A stretch of 14,179 bases of DNA, from NCBI GenBank assembly GCA_031279915.1, contig JAITHO010000116.1, positions 1 through 14,179 on the forward strand, given 5' to 3'. This document shows positions 6,701-14,043 of the stretch, piece after piece. The DNA is from Tannerellaceae bacterium. Lineage in GTDB: Bacteria > Bacteroidota > Bacteroidia > Bacteroidales > Tannerellaceae. The position numbers were made by a program, and so were the translations under genes. Positions within the stretch are counted from its first letter, which is position 1. Each line of letters starts with the position of its first letter. Below the pieces are notes generated by a model. It did not search any database. It was not told where the DNA came from and saw nothing but the letters and a program-made list of their open reading frames with translations.

Positions 6701-7147
6701 CTGGAAGAGTACTTCCGCCAGCAGTTCAACGCGCTGAACTTGTACGTATCGGTGAGCAACATCAGCTTCTCCCAGTTCGAGACAGCTATTGCAGGCACGG
6801 CGGATAACGTTAACGGTACGCATGGAGCGGTTACCTTCTCGGCTATCTTCTCGAAGGGCAATCATTCCGTACAGGTATCCTTCATCCATGGTACTATTGT
6901 TGCCACAAGGTTTGTTACTACGGGCAATGAAATGGTTGCCAAGGCTGCGCTGAAGGCTGTGTCCAACGGTGGTATGCTTGTGATAAGCGGGCTTACTCCT
7001 GGCGAAGACTTGAGGCTATACGGTACTCTTGGTCAGCTTATATATAAAGGAAAACAAACAGCCTCCGAGGCCTACATACCGCTTAATGTTCGCGGAACGC
7101 TGATTGTTGTATCTGGCAATAGAACAGTAAAAGTCCTTGTGAAATAA
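3779..7147 (+). CDS. Secreted multi-domain surface protein (GLUG, FN3, InlB-type, Flg_new repeats) with T9SS-like C-terminus
   Basis: This is a 1122-residue protein. A signal peptide is clear (residues 1-24, cut likely after HSSA). GLUG-type repeats follow, with GGVAG/GGVVG cores near residues 152, 179, 212, 239, 268 and 298. Next are a fibronectin type III-like domain (about 414-505), a beta-rich segment (510-610), a divergent InlB B-repeat (612-690) and three Listeria-Bacteroides Flg_new repeats (about 690-770, 771-848 and 849-926, each YTVTYDPNGGSG... to LTLYAIWEN). A Pro/Thr linker (928-942) and an uncharacterised domain (945-1045) precede the end. Residues 1060-1122 (NGGMLVISGLTPGEDLRLY... 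to TVKVLVK) resemble a type A sorting domain of the type IX secretion system. These modules are typical of adhesins or binding proteins. No catalytic motif is seen. The ATG at 3779 gives the signal peptide directly. The gene stands alone, followed by a terminator. Confidence 0.88.
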   Translation: MNRTLLCFLAAIFLAAWAPQHSSAQTYSGGSGSSGSPYLISSISDLETLATAVKGGNHYAGKYFKLTASIDISSNNDWTPIGYSFSETNNEPFRGIFDGDRTSGHVISGLTISTSSNVGKLGLFGYIGAGGKVMNLVLTSVNVNSTAAGHVGGVAGHIQGGTVDNCSVSGSVSGNQGVGGVVGHVYFGSSPAASTVSNCSSDATVSGVKNIGGVVGALGGTATKCYFTGTVTGTGDYAGGVVGSLYNSNSNLNNSYSTGTVKGGRYVGGVAGGSENNNVTNTITRCYATGAVSGNNYVGGVSGGGANVGNINNCAALNESVTATGANYARVVPGGGTLSGNFAWAEMPLNNSTVSSNVATNKNGKDCTAAAINADNTWHNGKFVAGGGWTTPASGNLPGLGGVDVPMPDHLLVPAAPSTLTATAGPGSGDVTLTWPSHASTNITYELAYGKATAPTNWATISVTDDGADVTYTVPGLDNGYLYYFLVRAVNRNIKGGAASEATATPVGAIAYVAITVTTPTAGGTPDVSAPAAGSNYTCSGVTWSDALDGSWSGNFANNVAYTASVTLTPQTNFSFTAGTTAKINVQDASVTLNVDGTITVTYTFAQTGAVFALTVVADPSAGGTAVDNTNTSPYGQGATISLTATANTGYRFVEWTAPNGSFDDADAASANFTMPPVAVTVTANFEQVFAVTYDPNGGSGTAPTETDKAEDEDFTVADATGLTAPSATQQFKEWNTQTDASGTVYAPGDQVTMPSPGAALTLYAIWENLYTVTYDPNGGSGTLPTETDKVAGEVFTAADATGLTAPSATQQFKEWNTQADGNGTAYAPGEDVTMPNAALTLYAIWENIYTVTYDLNGGSGTLPTETDKVENETFTAAASAGLTAPIGKQFKRWNTAANGSGTAYAAGATVTMPGSALTLYAIWENIPTTPAPPTDPTPDPDLSDIYAAIDLVQFTTIQIPQAAANTEAETRAWLEEYFRQQFNALNLYVSVSNISFSQFETAIAGTADNVNGTHGAVTFSAIFSKGNHSVQVSFIHGTIVATRFVTTGNEMVAKAALKAVSNGGMLVISGLTPGEDLRLYGTLGQLIYKGKQTASEAYIPLNVRGTLIVVSGNRTVKVLVK
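5846..6553 (+). repeat. Three tandem Flg_new coding repeats, two nearly identical
   Basis: The period is about 79-81 codons. A 64-bp block is identical at 5929-5992 and 6172-6235 (offset 243 bp, 81 codons), and the flanks are also close. The third copy is more diverged and slightly shorter. This points to a recent duplication or gene conversion between copies one and two. Confidence 0.85.
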
Positions 7148-7180
7148 GGATCAACAGATAGTTAATATAGAACCAAACCT

Positions 7181-7214
7181 AGGCCGTCGGACGCATTTGT
7201 TCGGCGGCCTTTTT
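7181..7214 (+). terminator. Intrinsic terminator of the secreted-protein gene
   Basis: AGGCCGTCGGA (7181-7191) pairs with TTCGGCGGCCT (7200-7210) over 11 pairs, two of them G-U, with an 8-base loop and a T-run to 7214. It lies 34 bases after the stop codon. Confidence 0.8.
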
Positions 7215-7253
7215 CATGCCAATCCCTCTACAAGCGAGCAATGACGCGGGTTC

Positions 7254-7283
7254 TTGGAGTTCGGGAATGTTTGACTACTTTTG
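7254..7283 (+). promoter_or_regulatory. Promoter of the etfBA-acyl-CoA dehydrogenase operon
   Basis: TTGG at 7254-7257 and TACTTTTG at 7276-7283 are 18 bases apart, and the second is an exact TAnnTTTG match. A start near 7290 leaves a leader of about 24 nt before the etfB ATG at 7314. Confidence 0.65.
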
Positions 7284-7313
7284 CGACCGATTTAACAAAC
7301 AAATTTTTAGAAT

Positions 7314-8186
7314 ATGAGTTTAAATATTATTGTATTAGCCAAGCAGGTTCCGGATACGCGCAATGTGGGAAAGGATGCGATGAAGGAGGATGGAACGGTG
7401 AACCGCGCCGCCCTGCCGGCCATCTTCAATCCGGAGGACTTGAACGCTTTGGAGCAGGCTCTGCGCCTGAAGGATGAGAATCCGGGCTCAACGGTTACGC
7501 TGCTCACCATGGGGCCGGCCCGCGCTGCCGAAATCATCCGCGAAGGCTTGTTCCGCGGAGCCGATGGAGGCTATCTGCTTACCGATCGGGCCTTCGCCGG
7601 AGCAGATACGCTTGCAACCTCGTATGCTCTCTCGATGGCCATCCGCAAGATCAAGGATTACGATATAGTGATCTGCGGACGACAGGCTATTGACGGCGAT
7701 ACGGCTCAGGTGGGCCCCCAGGTGGCCGAGAAGCTGGGCATACCGCAAGTCACCTACGCCGAGAATATCCGCTGCATCGGAAGCGGAACGATCGAAGTGA
7801 GGCGCCGCCTGGAACGTGGAGTGGAAACCGTGCAGACCGCCCTTCCCGCCTTAGTTACGGTGAATGGAAGCGCGCCGGCCTGCCGTCCGCGAAACGCCCG
7901 CCTCCTCCAGAAGTACAAGCATGCTCGCACGGCCTCCGAACGGAAGACCGCTCCCGCTGCCTACGATTATCTGGCTGACTCCAGGCTATATCTGACCATC
8001 GCCGAATGGAGCGCCGCCGGCGTTGAGGCAAACACTGCCCTCTGCGGCCTGTCGGGCTCGCCCACTAAGGTGAAAAAGATTGAGAACGTTGTATTCCGCG
8101 CCAAAGAAAGCAAAGCTCTCTCGGCTGCCGACGCCGATATCGACGAACTGATGAAGGAACTAATCTTAAACCATACAATAGGATGA
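7314..8186 (+). CDS. etfB: Electron transfer flavoprotein beta subunit
   Basis: This is a 290-residue protein. It is the small subunit of the heterodimeric flavoprotein that carries electrons between acyl-CoA dehydrogenases and other carriers in the cytoplasm. Diagnostic segments are VLAKQVPDT (residues 7-15), the nucleotide-binding segment CGRQAIDGDTAQVGPQVAE (121-139) and LCGLSGSPTKVKKIE (243-257). The form DGDTAQVGP is the one seen in clostridial-type EtfB, which binds FAD in this subunit. Mitochondrial-type EtfB has a different sequence here and binds AMP. The length is slightly above the usual 250-265. The ATG at 7314 follows the operon promoter at the expected distance. Its last bases overlap etfA by ATGA (8183-8186), implying coupled translation. 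Identity is very secure; whether it bifurcates electrons is not. Confidence 0.95.
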   Translation: MSLNIIVLAKQVPDTRNVGKDAMKEDGTVNRAALPAIFNPEDLNALEQALRLKDENPGSTVTLLTMGPARAAEIIREGLFRGADGGYLLTDRAFAGADTLATSYALSMAIRKIKDYDIVICGRQAIDGDTAQVGPQVAEKLGIPQVTYAENIRCIGSGTIEVRRRLERGVETVQTALPALVTVNGSAPACRPRNARLLQKYKHARTASERKTAPAAYDYLADSRLYLTIAEWSAAGVEANTALCGLSGSPTKVKKIENVVFRAKESKALSAADADIDELMKELILNHTIG

Positions 8187-9172
8187 ACAATTTATTTGTA
8201 TACTGCGAGACCGAGGACGGCCTTGTTGCCGACGTTAGCCGGGAGCTCCTCACCAAAGGCCGCCATCTGGCTACGACGCTGGGATGCCGGCTGGAGGCTG
8301 TTGTCATCGGGCACGGGCTCGACGGAGCTGCCGCTCAGGTATTCCCCTTCGGCGTGGATGTGCTGCACATCTTTGATGATAGCAGGCTGGCTCCTTACGC
8401 CTCGCTGCCTCACACGGCTATACTGGTGAAGCTATTCTCGGACGAGAAGCCGCAGGTTGCGCTTATGGGAGCAACGGGCATTGGCCGCGATCTGGGGCCG
8501 CGGGTATCATCGGCTCTCGGAAGCGGGCTGACGGCCGACTGCACGGCTCTGGAGATAGACGAAAAGGGGCTACTGCTCCAGATCCGTCCTGCCTTCGGCG
8601 GCAATATTGTAGCGACGATTATCAACCCCGATTGCCGCCCTCAAATGGCCACCGTGCGCGAGGGAGTGATGAAGCGGGAGATATTCGATGCCGGCTATAA
8701 GGGGGAGACCCGACTGTATGAAGTTGAGCGATATGTTAGCGAAAGCGACTTCGTCGTGAGCATAATCGAACGCCATATTGAGCAGAGCAAGATCAACATA
8801 AAGGGATCGCCTGTGATTGTTGCCGGCGGCTATGGAGTAGGCTCGAAGGATAACTTTAGGCTACTGCATGAGCTTGCGGCTGTGATTGGAGGCGAAGTCG
8901 GAGCATCGCGCGCTGCGGTGGATGCTGGCTTTGCCGAGCATGAAAGGCAGATCGGACAGACGGGCATCACCGTCCGACCTAAGCTCTACATCGCTTGCGG
9001 TATATCGGGACAAATCCAGCACGTTGCCGGAATGCAGGAGAGCTCGATCATCATATCGGTGAACAATGACCCCGCCGCGCCTATCAATGCGATCGCCGAT
9101 TATATAATCGCCGGTACGGTGGAAGACGTACTTCCCAAAATGATTAAATATTATAAGAAGAATACCAAGTAA
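8183..9172 (+). CDS. etfA: Electron transfer flavoprotein alpha subunit
   Basis: This is a 329-residue protein, the partner of EtfB. The N-terminal domain (about 1-195) contains RPAFGGNIVATI and RPQMATVREGVM (135-163). The C-terminal FAD domain has the family signature in full: GGYGVGSKDNF (215-225), GASRAAVDAGF (240-250), QIGQTG (256-261), GISGQIQHVAGM (273-284) and SVNNDPAAPI (292-301). The start overlaps the etfB stop by four bases. The stop is five bases before the acyl-CoA dehydrogenase gene. The length is normal for the family. No ferredoxin-like extension is fused to it. Confidence 0.96.
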   Translation: MNNLFVYCETEDGLVADVSRELLTKGRHLATTLGCRLEAVVIGHGLDGAAAQVFPFGVDVLHIFDDSRLAPYASLPHTAILVKLFSDEKPQVALMGATGIGRDLGPRVSSALGSGLTADCTALEIDEKGLLLQIRPAFGGNIVATIINPDCRPQMATVREGVMKREIFDAGYKGETRLYEVERYVSESDFVVSIIERHIEQSKINIKGSPVIVAGGYGVGSKDNFRLLHELAAVIGGEVGASRAAVDAGFAEHERQIGQTGITVRPKLYIACGISGQIQHVAGMQESSIIISVNNDPAAPINAIADYIIAGTVEDVLPKMIKYYKKNTK

Positions 9173-9177
9173 GAGCT

Positions 9178-10881
9178 ATGGCAAACTATTATTTAGATAC
9201 TCCGCACTACAAGTATCATCTGCAACATCCGCTGATGAGGCGCATCGTTGAACTGAAGGAACGCAATTTCGCCGACCGTGATGCATACGACTACGCTCCT
9301 GTCGACTTCGACGATGCTATGGACAGCTACGACAGGGTACTCGAAACCGTCGGAGAAATTTGCGCCGAGATTATCGCACCAAATGCCGAGAGCGTTGATC
9401 ACGATGGCCCTACGCTGGCCAACGGACATGTAACCTACGCCTCCGGCACTCAGATCAACCTCGACGCTATACGCAAGGCCGGATTGATGGGAATGGCCAT
9501 GCCGCGGCGATATAACGGACTTAATTTCCCCGTCGTACCTTATATAATGGCTGCCGATATGGTTTCGAGGGCTGATGCCGGATTCGAGAACATCTGGGGG
9601 CTGCAGGATTGCGCCGAGACTCTCTACGAGTTTGGCAATGCCGATCAGCATGCACGGTACATCCCCAGAGTATGCAACGGCGAAACAATGTCGATGGACC
9701 TCACCGAGCCTGATGCCGGATCGGATCTCCAGGCTGTAATGCTCAAGGCCACTCTCGATGATGCCGACGGATCCTGGAGGCTCAACGGCGTGAAGCGATT
9801 CATCACCAACGGAGACTCGGATATACACCTCGTGCTCGCACGATCGGAGGAAGGAACCAAAGATGGACGCGGCCTCTCCATGTTTATCTACGACAAACGC
9901 AACGGAGGGGTCACCGTTCGCCGAATTGAGAACAAGCTCGGCATCAAAGGCTCTCCCACCTGCGAACTTGTATTCCGCAACGCTAAAGCTGAGCTCTGCG
10001 GCGAACGGAGGCTGGGCCTCATCAAGTACGTAATGGCCCTCATGAACGGAGCGCGGCTCGGAATCATGGCGCAGGCTGTCGGACTCTGTGAAGCGGCCTA
10101 CTGGGAAGGATGGAAGTACGCACGGGAGCGCAAGCAGTTCGGACGGGCCATCATCGAGTTCCCCGCCGTATACGAAATGGTCGCCATGATGCGGGCACGG
10201 GCCGACGCCTCCAGGGCTATCCTCTACGAAACAGCGAGATTCGTCGACGTATATAAGGCCCTCGAGGATATATCCCGCGAGCGCAAACTCACGCCGGAGG
10301 AACGCACGGAGCAGAAAAAGTATAGCAAGCTGGCCGACGCCTTCACCCCTCTCGGAAAGGCGATGACCACCGAATACGCTAACGCCAATGCCTACGATTC
10401 TATACAGATACACGGCGGATCGGGATTCATGAAGGATTATGCCTGCGAGCGCATCTACCGCGACGCGCGAATCACCAACATCTACGAGGGAACGACGCAG
10501 CTCCAGGTTGTCGCCGCAATTCGCCATGTCACCACCGGCACCTATCTCGCTCAGATACGGGAATACGATGCCCTCAGCTGCAAGCCTGAGCTGGAGCATC
10601 TGCGAAGCGCCCTCCAGGACATGACGGCCATCTACGAAGCCATGGTTGATCGCATCCTGCTCGCGCGCAATAGCGAGCTGCTCGATTTCCATGCCCGGCG
10701 GCTCGTTGAATCGGCTGGGCGCTGCATTATGGGATACTTGCTGCTGCAACAGGCTGGCGATAGCGATATTTTCCGTCGCTCGGCTGAGGTATACGTGGCG
10801 ATGGGCCGCGCGGCTATTTCATCGGCCCAAACCTTTATCGAAGGCTTCGCGCCGGAGGATTTGGAGCAGTACCGACCCTGA
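9178..10881 (+). CDS. Acyl-CoA dehydrogenase family protein (long form)
   Basis: This is a 567-residue FAD flavoenzyme that introduces (or, in reverse, removes) an alpha-beta double bond in acyl-CoA, with electrons passed to ETF. The motif TEPDAGSD (176-183) is the flavin-contacting segment, and RKQFGRAI follows in the helical domain. IHGGSGFMKDY and RITNIYEGTTQLQ carry Glu437, the position of the catalytic base in medium- and short-chain enzymes. Classic members are about 380 residues. This one has an extended N-terminus (about 70 residues before the usual start), a charged insertion around 365-385 (ERKLTPEERTEQKK), and about 110 residues of extra helices after the catalytic Glu. This resembles the 560-600-residue Bacteroidota class. 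Placement five bases after etfA indicates a dedicated electron acceptor. Substrate chain length is not deducible, and no hydratase or thiolase gene is in the window. Confidence 0.93.
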   Translation: MANYYLDTPHYKYHLQHPLMRRIVELKERNFADRDAYDYAPVDFDDAMDSYDRVLETVGEICAEIIAPNAESVDHDGPTLANGHVTYASGTQINLDAIRKAGLMGMAMPRRYNGLNFPVVPYIMAADMVSRADAGFENIWGLQDCAETLYEFGNADQHARYIPRVCNGETMSMDLTEPDAGSDLQAVMLKATLDDADGSWRLNGVKRFITNGDSDIHLVLARSEEGTKDGRGLSMFIYDKRNGGVTVRRIENKLGIKGSPTCELVFRNAKAELCGERRLGLIKYVMALMNGARLGIMAQAVGLCEAAYWEGWKYARERKQFGRAIIEFPAVYEMVAMMRARADASRAILYETARFVDVYKALEDISRERKLTPEERTEQKKYSKLADAFTPLGKAMTTEYANANAYDSIQIHGGSGFMKDYACERIYRDARITNIYEGTTQLQVVAAIRHVTTGTYLAQIREYDALSCKPELEHLRSALQDMTAIYEAMVDRILLARNSELLDFHARRLVESAGRCIMGYLLLQQAGDSDIFRRSAEVYVAMGRAAISSAQTFIEGFAPEDLEQYRP

Positions 10882-10920
10882 GATCCATGAAGCCCTAAGG
10901 ATTGCCATCGGGCTATAAAC

Positions 10921-10978
10921 AAAGCTCCGCGCCTCGCATCTTTCTGATAGAAGATAAGCCGAGGCGCGGAGCTTTTTT
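10921..10978. terminator. Strong hairpin terminator between convergent operons
   Basis: AAAGCTCCGCGCCTCG (10921-10936) and its exact reverse complement (10960-10975) form a 16-bp stem around a 23-base loop, with T-run 10973-10978 on the plus strand. On the minus strand the stem is followed by a weaker TTTGTTTAT tract. It probably serves both the acyl-CoA dehydrogenase and recG transcripts. Confidence 0.88.
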
Positions 10979-11002
10979 GTGCGGATTGCTGTCGATGGCG
11001 GG

Positions 11003-13099
11003 CTAGCTCACTGTTCCCCAATCTACCTTGTTGGCAAAGAGGTCGTGCAGGCGGCGGCGGAGCAGATCGTTCTCGGCGGCTTCGAGAGAGGGATCGGCGT
11101 CGAGGATTTCGGTGGCCAGATTGCGGGCATAGCTGAGGATCTGTCCGTCGGCGGCGAGGTCGGCTATCTTCAGATCGAAGCCCGGACCGCTTTGGCGGGT
11201 GCCTTCCAGCTCGCCGTGTCCGCGCATCCGAAGATCGGCCTCGGCGATCTCGAAGCCGTCGGTTGTCTCCACCATTATTTCGAGCCGCCTACGGGTATCG
11301 GCGCTAAGCTTGCAAGAGGATACGAGGATGCAGTACGACTGCTCGCTGCCCCGGCCTACCCGACCGCGCAACTGATGGAGCTGGGAGAGGCCAAAGCGTT
11401 CGGCGCTTTCTATCACCATCACGGAGGCGTTCGGAACGTTTACGCCCACCTCGATTACGGTTGTGGCCATCAATATATGGGATTCGCCGGACGTAAACTT
11501 TTGCATGACGGCCTCCTTGTCGGCGGCTTTCATCCGCCCGTGAACCATGCATACCTTAAATTCGGGGAATACATTGCAGAACTGCTCGTAGCCTTCCTCC
11601 AGAGCCTTGTAGTCGAGGGTTTCGCTGCCTTCGATAAGGGGGAAAACGACGTAGGCTTGGCGTCCGGCATTGATCTCCTTGCGCAAAAAAGTGTAGATAT
11701 CCTGCCTCCGTGTGTCGTATCGGTGCAGGGTTTTGACGGGCCTGCGTCCGGGAGGGAGGGTGTCGATCACCGAAACGTCGAGGTCGCCGTAGAGCGTCAT
11801 CGCCAGGGTGCGCGGAATGGGGGTGGCGGTCATCACCAGGATGTGCGGCGGCTGCTCGTTTTTCAGATGCAGCTTCGATCGCTGTTCGACGCCAAAGCGA
11901 TGCTGCTCGTCGATTATGGCCAAACCAAGGGATGAAAAAACTACGCTGCTCTCAATCAGGGCGTGGGTTCCGACCACAATATCCGCCTTACCCTCTTCTA
12001 TCAGCGGGAGCATGCGCTTGCGTTCCTTGCGGGAGGTTGATCCGGTCAGGAGCTCCACCACCAGATTCATATCCCCCAACATATTCATCAATGTATGGTA
12101 GTGCTGAGTGGCTAGGATCTCTGTGGGAGCCATTATGCAGGCCTGATAATCATTGTCGACCGCTATCAGCATCGCCATCAGAGCCACCAGCGTTTTGCCG
12201 CTGCCCACGTCGCCCTGGAGCAGCCGATTCATCTGCCGACCGCTGCCCATATCCCTGCGAATCTCCCGAACAACCCGCTTCTGGGCCTCCGTCAGGGCAA
12301 AGGGCAGGTACGAATTATAAAAGGTATGGAACTGGGCGCCAACAACGGGGCAAATAAGTCCGGCGCTCTTATGCTTGCGCGTCACTGCCGTTTGCAAAAT
12401 ATGGAGCTGGATGAAGAGCAGCTCGTCGAACTTGAGCCGAAGGCGGGCAGCCTTCAATTGCTCTGCCGACTCGGGAAAATGAATCTGACGAACGGCCTCC
12501 GATAGCGGTATCATCCCCGTTCGCTTCAAGATATATGCCGGAAGCGTCTCCTCAGGCGTCCAGCCGCTTTGATTGAGCAGCACGTACTGCAAGTCTTGTA
12601 TCGCGCGAGAATGAAGATAGGCCTTCTTCATCCGCTCCGACGTGTTATAAAAGGGCGTCAATCCCCCAGCCACCTGGGCAGCATTTGTCTCTAAATCTAT
12701 CTCCGGATGAGCAATATTAAAGGACTGACCAAATTCCGACGGCTTCCCGAATACAATATAATTCACCCCAACCTTATATTTCTCCACAATGTAGCTTATG
12801 CCGCGAAACCAAACCAAATCGATCACCCCGGTGCCGTCGGTGAAGCGAGCCGTAAGCCGCCGTTTGCGACCTTCGCCAACGGTAGCGTACGATAAAATCT
12901 TCCCGCGCAACTGAATGTAAGGCAGCTCCATGTTGATCTCGGCAACTTTATAGAAGCGGCTGCGATCAATGTATTTGTAGGGGAAATAATACAGCAGATC
13001 CTCGTACGATAATATCCCCGCCTCCTTCCGCAGAACATCCGCCCGCCGCGGCCCAACGCCCGGCAGATACATTATTTGCCGCTTCGCCAAGCCGCTCAT
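11003..13099 (-). CDS. recG: ATP-dependent DNA helicase RecG
   Basis: This is a 698-residue helicase that reverses stalled replication forks and drives branch migration of Holliday junctions. The N-terminal part begins with a helix-hairpin-helix-like YLPGVGPRRADVL (11-23), then the wedge OB-fold (about 60-130). The helicase core shows the Walker A box GDVGSGKT (296-303), the DEQH box (397-400), MTATPIPR (423-430) and motif VI QLRGRVGRG (576-584). The C-terminus has the family's RMRGHGELEGTRQSG. I start it at the ATG 13099-13097, which overlaps the ispD stop as ATGA and gives the usual RecG N-terminus. An upstream in-frame GTG at 13135 would add 12 residues inside ispD and is less likely. Length is normal and all key residues are intact. 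Confidence 0.97.
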   Translation of the reverse strand: MSGLAKRQIMYLPGVGPRRADVLRKEAGILSYEDLLYYFPYKYIDRSRFYKVAEINMELPYIQLRGKILSYATVGEGRKRRLTARFTDGTGVIDLVWFRGISYIVEKYKVGVNYIVFGKPSEFGQSFNIAHPEIDLETNAAQVAGGLTPFYNTSERMKKAYLHSRAIQDLQYVLLNQSGWTPEETLPAYILKRTGMIPLSEAVRQIHFPESAEQLKAARLRLKFDELLFIQLHILQTAVTRKHKSAGLICPVVGAQFHTFYNSYLPFALTEAQKRVVREIRRDMGSGRQMNRLLQGDVGSGKTLVALMAMLIAVDNDYQACIMAPTEILATQHYHTLMNMLGDMNLVVELLTGSTSRKERKRMLPLIEEGKADIVVGTHALIESSVVFSSLGLAIIDEQHRFGVEQRSKLHLKNEQPPHILVMTATPIPRTLAMTLYGDLDVSVIDTLPPGRRPVKTLHRYDTRRQDIYTFLRKEINAGRQAYVVFPLIEGSETLDYKALEEGYEQFCNVFPEFKVCMVHGRMKAADKEAVMQKFTSGESHILMATTVIEVGVNVPNASVMVIESAERFGLSQLHQLRGRVGRGSEQSYCILVSSCKLSADTRRRLEIMVETTDGFEIAEADLRMRGHGELEGTRQSGPGFDLKIADLAADGQILSYARNLATEILDADPSLEAAENDLLRRRLHDLFANKVDWGTVS

Positions 13100-13779
13100 A
13101 GCCGCCGCTGTTTGAGCATCTGATCTGCCAGCCACATATCCATCGGCTGCGTCAGCTTGATGTTCTCAACGTTGCCGGGAGCCGTGGATACCTTGCCGCC
13201 ATGAGCCTCCACCACCGATGCCTCGTCGGTAAAATCCGCGCGCTCGGGCTGACGGTATGCGGCCTTCAGCAAATCGCTGCGGAATACCTGAGGCGTTTGC
13301 ACAACTACGAACCGCCGCCGATCAACAGCCCAGCTCGCCCCATCAGCCCCAAGCTCACGAATCGATTCGAGCATATCAACCACCGGAACAGCCCCGCCAT
13401 GAATCTGCGCCGCCGCAAAGCATGCCTCAATAACAGCCTCCGAAACGAACGGACGCACCCCGTCGTGAACCCCAATCAAACCATCTCCCGCCACGGCAAG
13501 AGCGTTGGCAACCGACCGATAACGGCTTTCGCCGCCCTCAATAATCCGGTGAGGAAGCTTGAAAGCAAAGTTCTCGCACAGCGTTCTCCAGAACCCAACC
13601 ATATCCGGAGGCAGCGTCACCAATATCTCCGCATCGCGATTCCAGCCCCAAAATTTGGCGATAGTATGCATCAGCACAGGCCGTCCGCCAATCTCAGCAA
13701 ACTGCTTCGGCAAAGCGCCTCCCATCCGACGGCCCCGTCCGCCGGCAGTAATCACCACTATCCTCGCCATTTTTTCCAT
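13096..13779 (-). CDS. ispD: 2-C-methyl-D-erythritol 4-phosphate cytidylyltransferase
   Basis: This is a 227-residue cytoplasmic enzyme of the MEP isoprenoid pathway; it joins MEP and CTP to give CDP-ME. The N-terminal glycine-rich loop AGGRGRRMG leads to PKQF, with Arg18 and Lys25 matching catalytic residues Arg20 and Lys27 of the E. coli enzyme. HDGVRP (105-110), VQTPQVF (160-166), FTDEASVVE and NIKLTQPMD (Lys208, matching Lys213) complete the signature. Starts at ATG 13779 or ATG 13770 are both plausible; a TTG at 13788 is less so. I chose 13779. The gene follows xseB by 11 bases and overlaps recG by four. An intact ispD implies the organism uses the non-mevalonate route. Confidence 0.95.
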   Translation of the reverse strand: MEKMARIVVITAGGRGRRMGGALPKQFAEIGGRPVLMHTIAKFWGWNRDAEILVTLPPDMVGFWRTLCENFAFKLPHRIIEGGESRYRSVANALAVAGDGLIGVHDGVRPFVSEAVIEACFAAAQIHGGAVPVVDMLESIRELGADGASWAVDRRRFVVVQTPQVFRSDLLKAAYRQPERADFTDEASVVEAHGGKVSTAPGNVENIKLTQPMDMWLADQMLKQRRL

Positions 13780-13790
13780 CGCACACAAGA

Positions 13791-13991
13791 TTAAGTCTCC
13801 AGCTCCTGAAGAATTTTTTTCACCTCGCCATCAACCTCAAAAAGTTTAGTCTTACAAAGTTTGATAAGCCGCGTAGCCTCCTTAACCTTCAGCAGCAAAA
13901 CGTCGACATCCTGTTCGCCGCGCTCAATCTCAGCCACAATTTTCCGCAGTTTTTCAACCGCCTCGCTATAAGTCTCAATTTTATTTTCCAT
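13791..13991 (-). CDS. xseB: Exodeoxyribonuclease VII small subunit
   Basis: This is a 66-residue protein, the small helical subunit that associates in several copies with XseA to make the single-strand-specific exonuclease VII. The sequence MENKIETYSEAVEKLRKIV, then EIERGEQDVDVLLLKVKEA and LCKTKLFEVDGEVKKIL shows the two-helix hairpin pattern of the family (TYSEAVEKL, a DVD turn before the second helix, CKTKL near the end). I start at the ATG 13991. The frame stays open upstream to 14174, but those codons look non-coding and contain a promoter-like box. It is probably the first gene of xseB-ispD-recG. xseA is not visible in the window. Confidence 0.9.
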   Translation of the reverse strand: MENKIETYSEAVEKLRKIVAEIERGEQDVDVLLLKVKEATRLIKLCKTKLFEVDGEVKKILQELET

Positions 13992-14014
13992 ATAATAATT
14001 ATTTGATGTGACAA

Positions 14015-14043
14015 CAAAAATAAATAAAATTGCCTCCGCAAAA
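14015..14043 (-). promoter_or_regulatory. Promoter candidate for xseB-ispD-recG
   Basis: On the minus strand TATTTTTG (14022-14015) matches TAnnTTTG, and TTTTG (14043-14039) lies 16 bases upstream, slightly closer than usual. A start near 14008 would give a leader of about 17 nt before the xseB ATG. This also argues that xseB does not extend further upstream. Confidence 0.4.

Noticed and set aside
9193..10749. 518-codon frame antisense to the acyl-CoA dehydrogenase
   Set aside because: The sense strand carries a full, motif-complete enzyme. The antisense product has no recognisable features and is a by-product of codon bias.
10979..11935. 318-codon plus-strand frame over recG
   Set aside because: It is a shadow of the RecG helicase core, whose motifs are complete on the minus strand.
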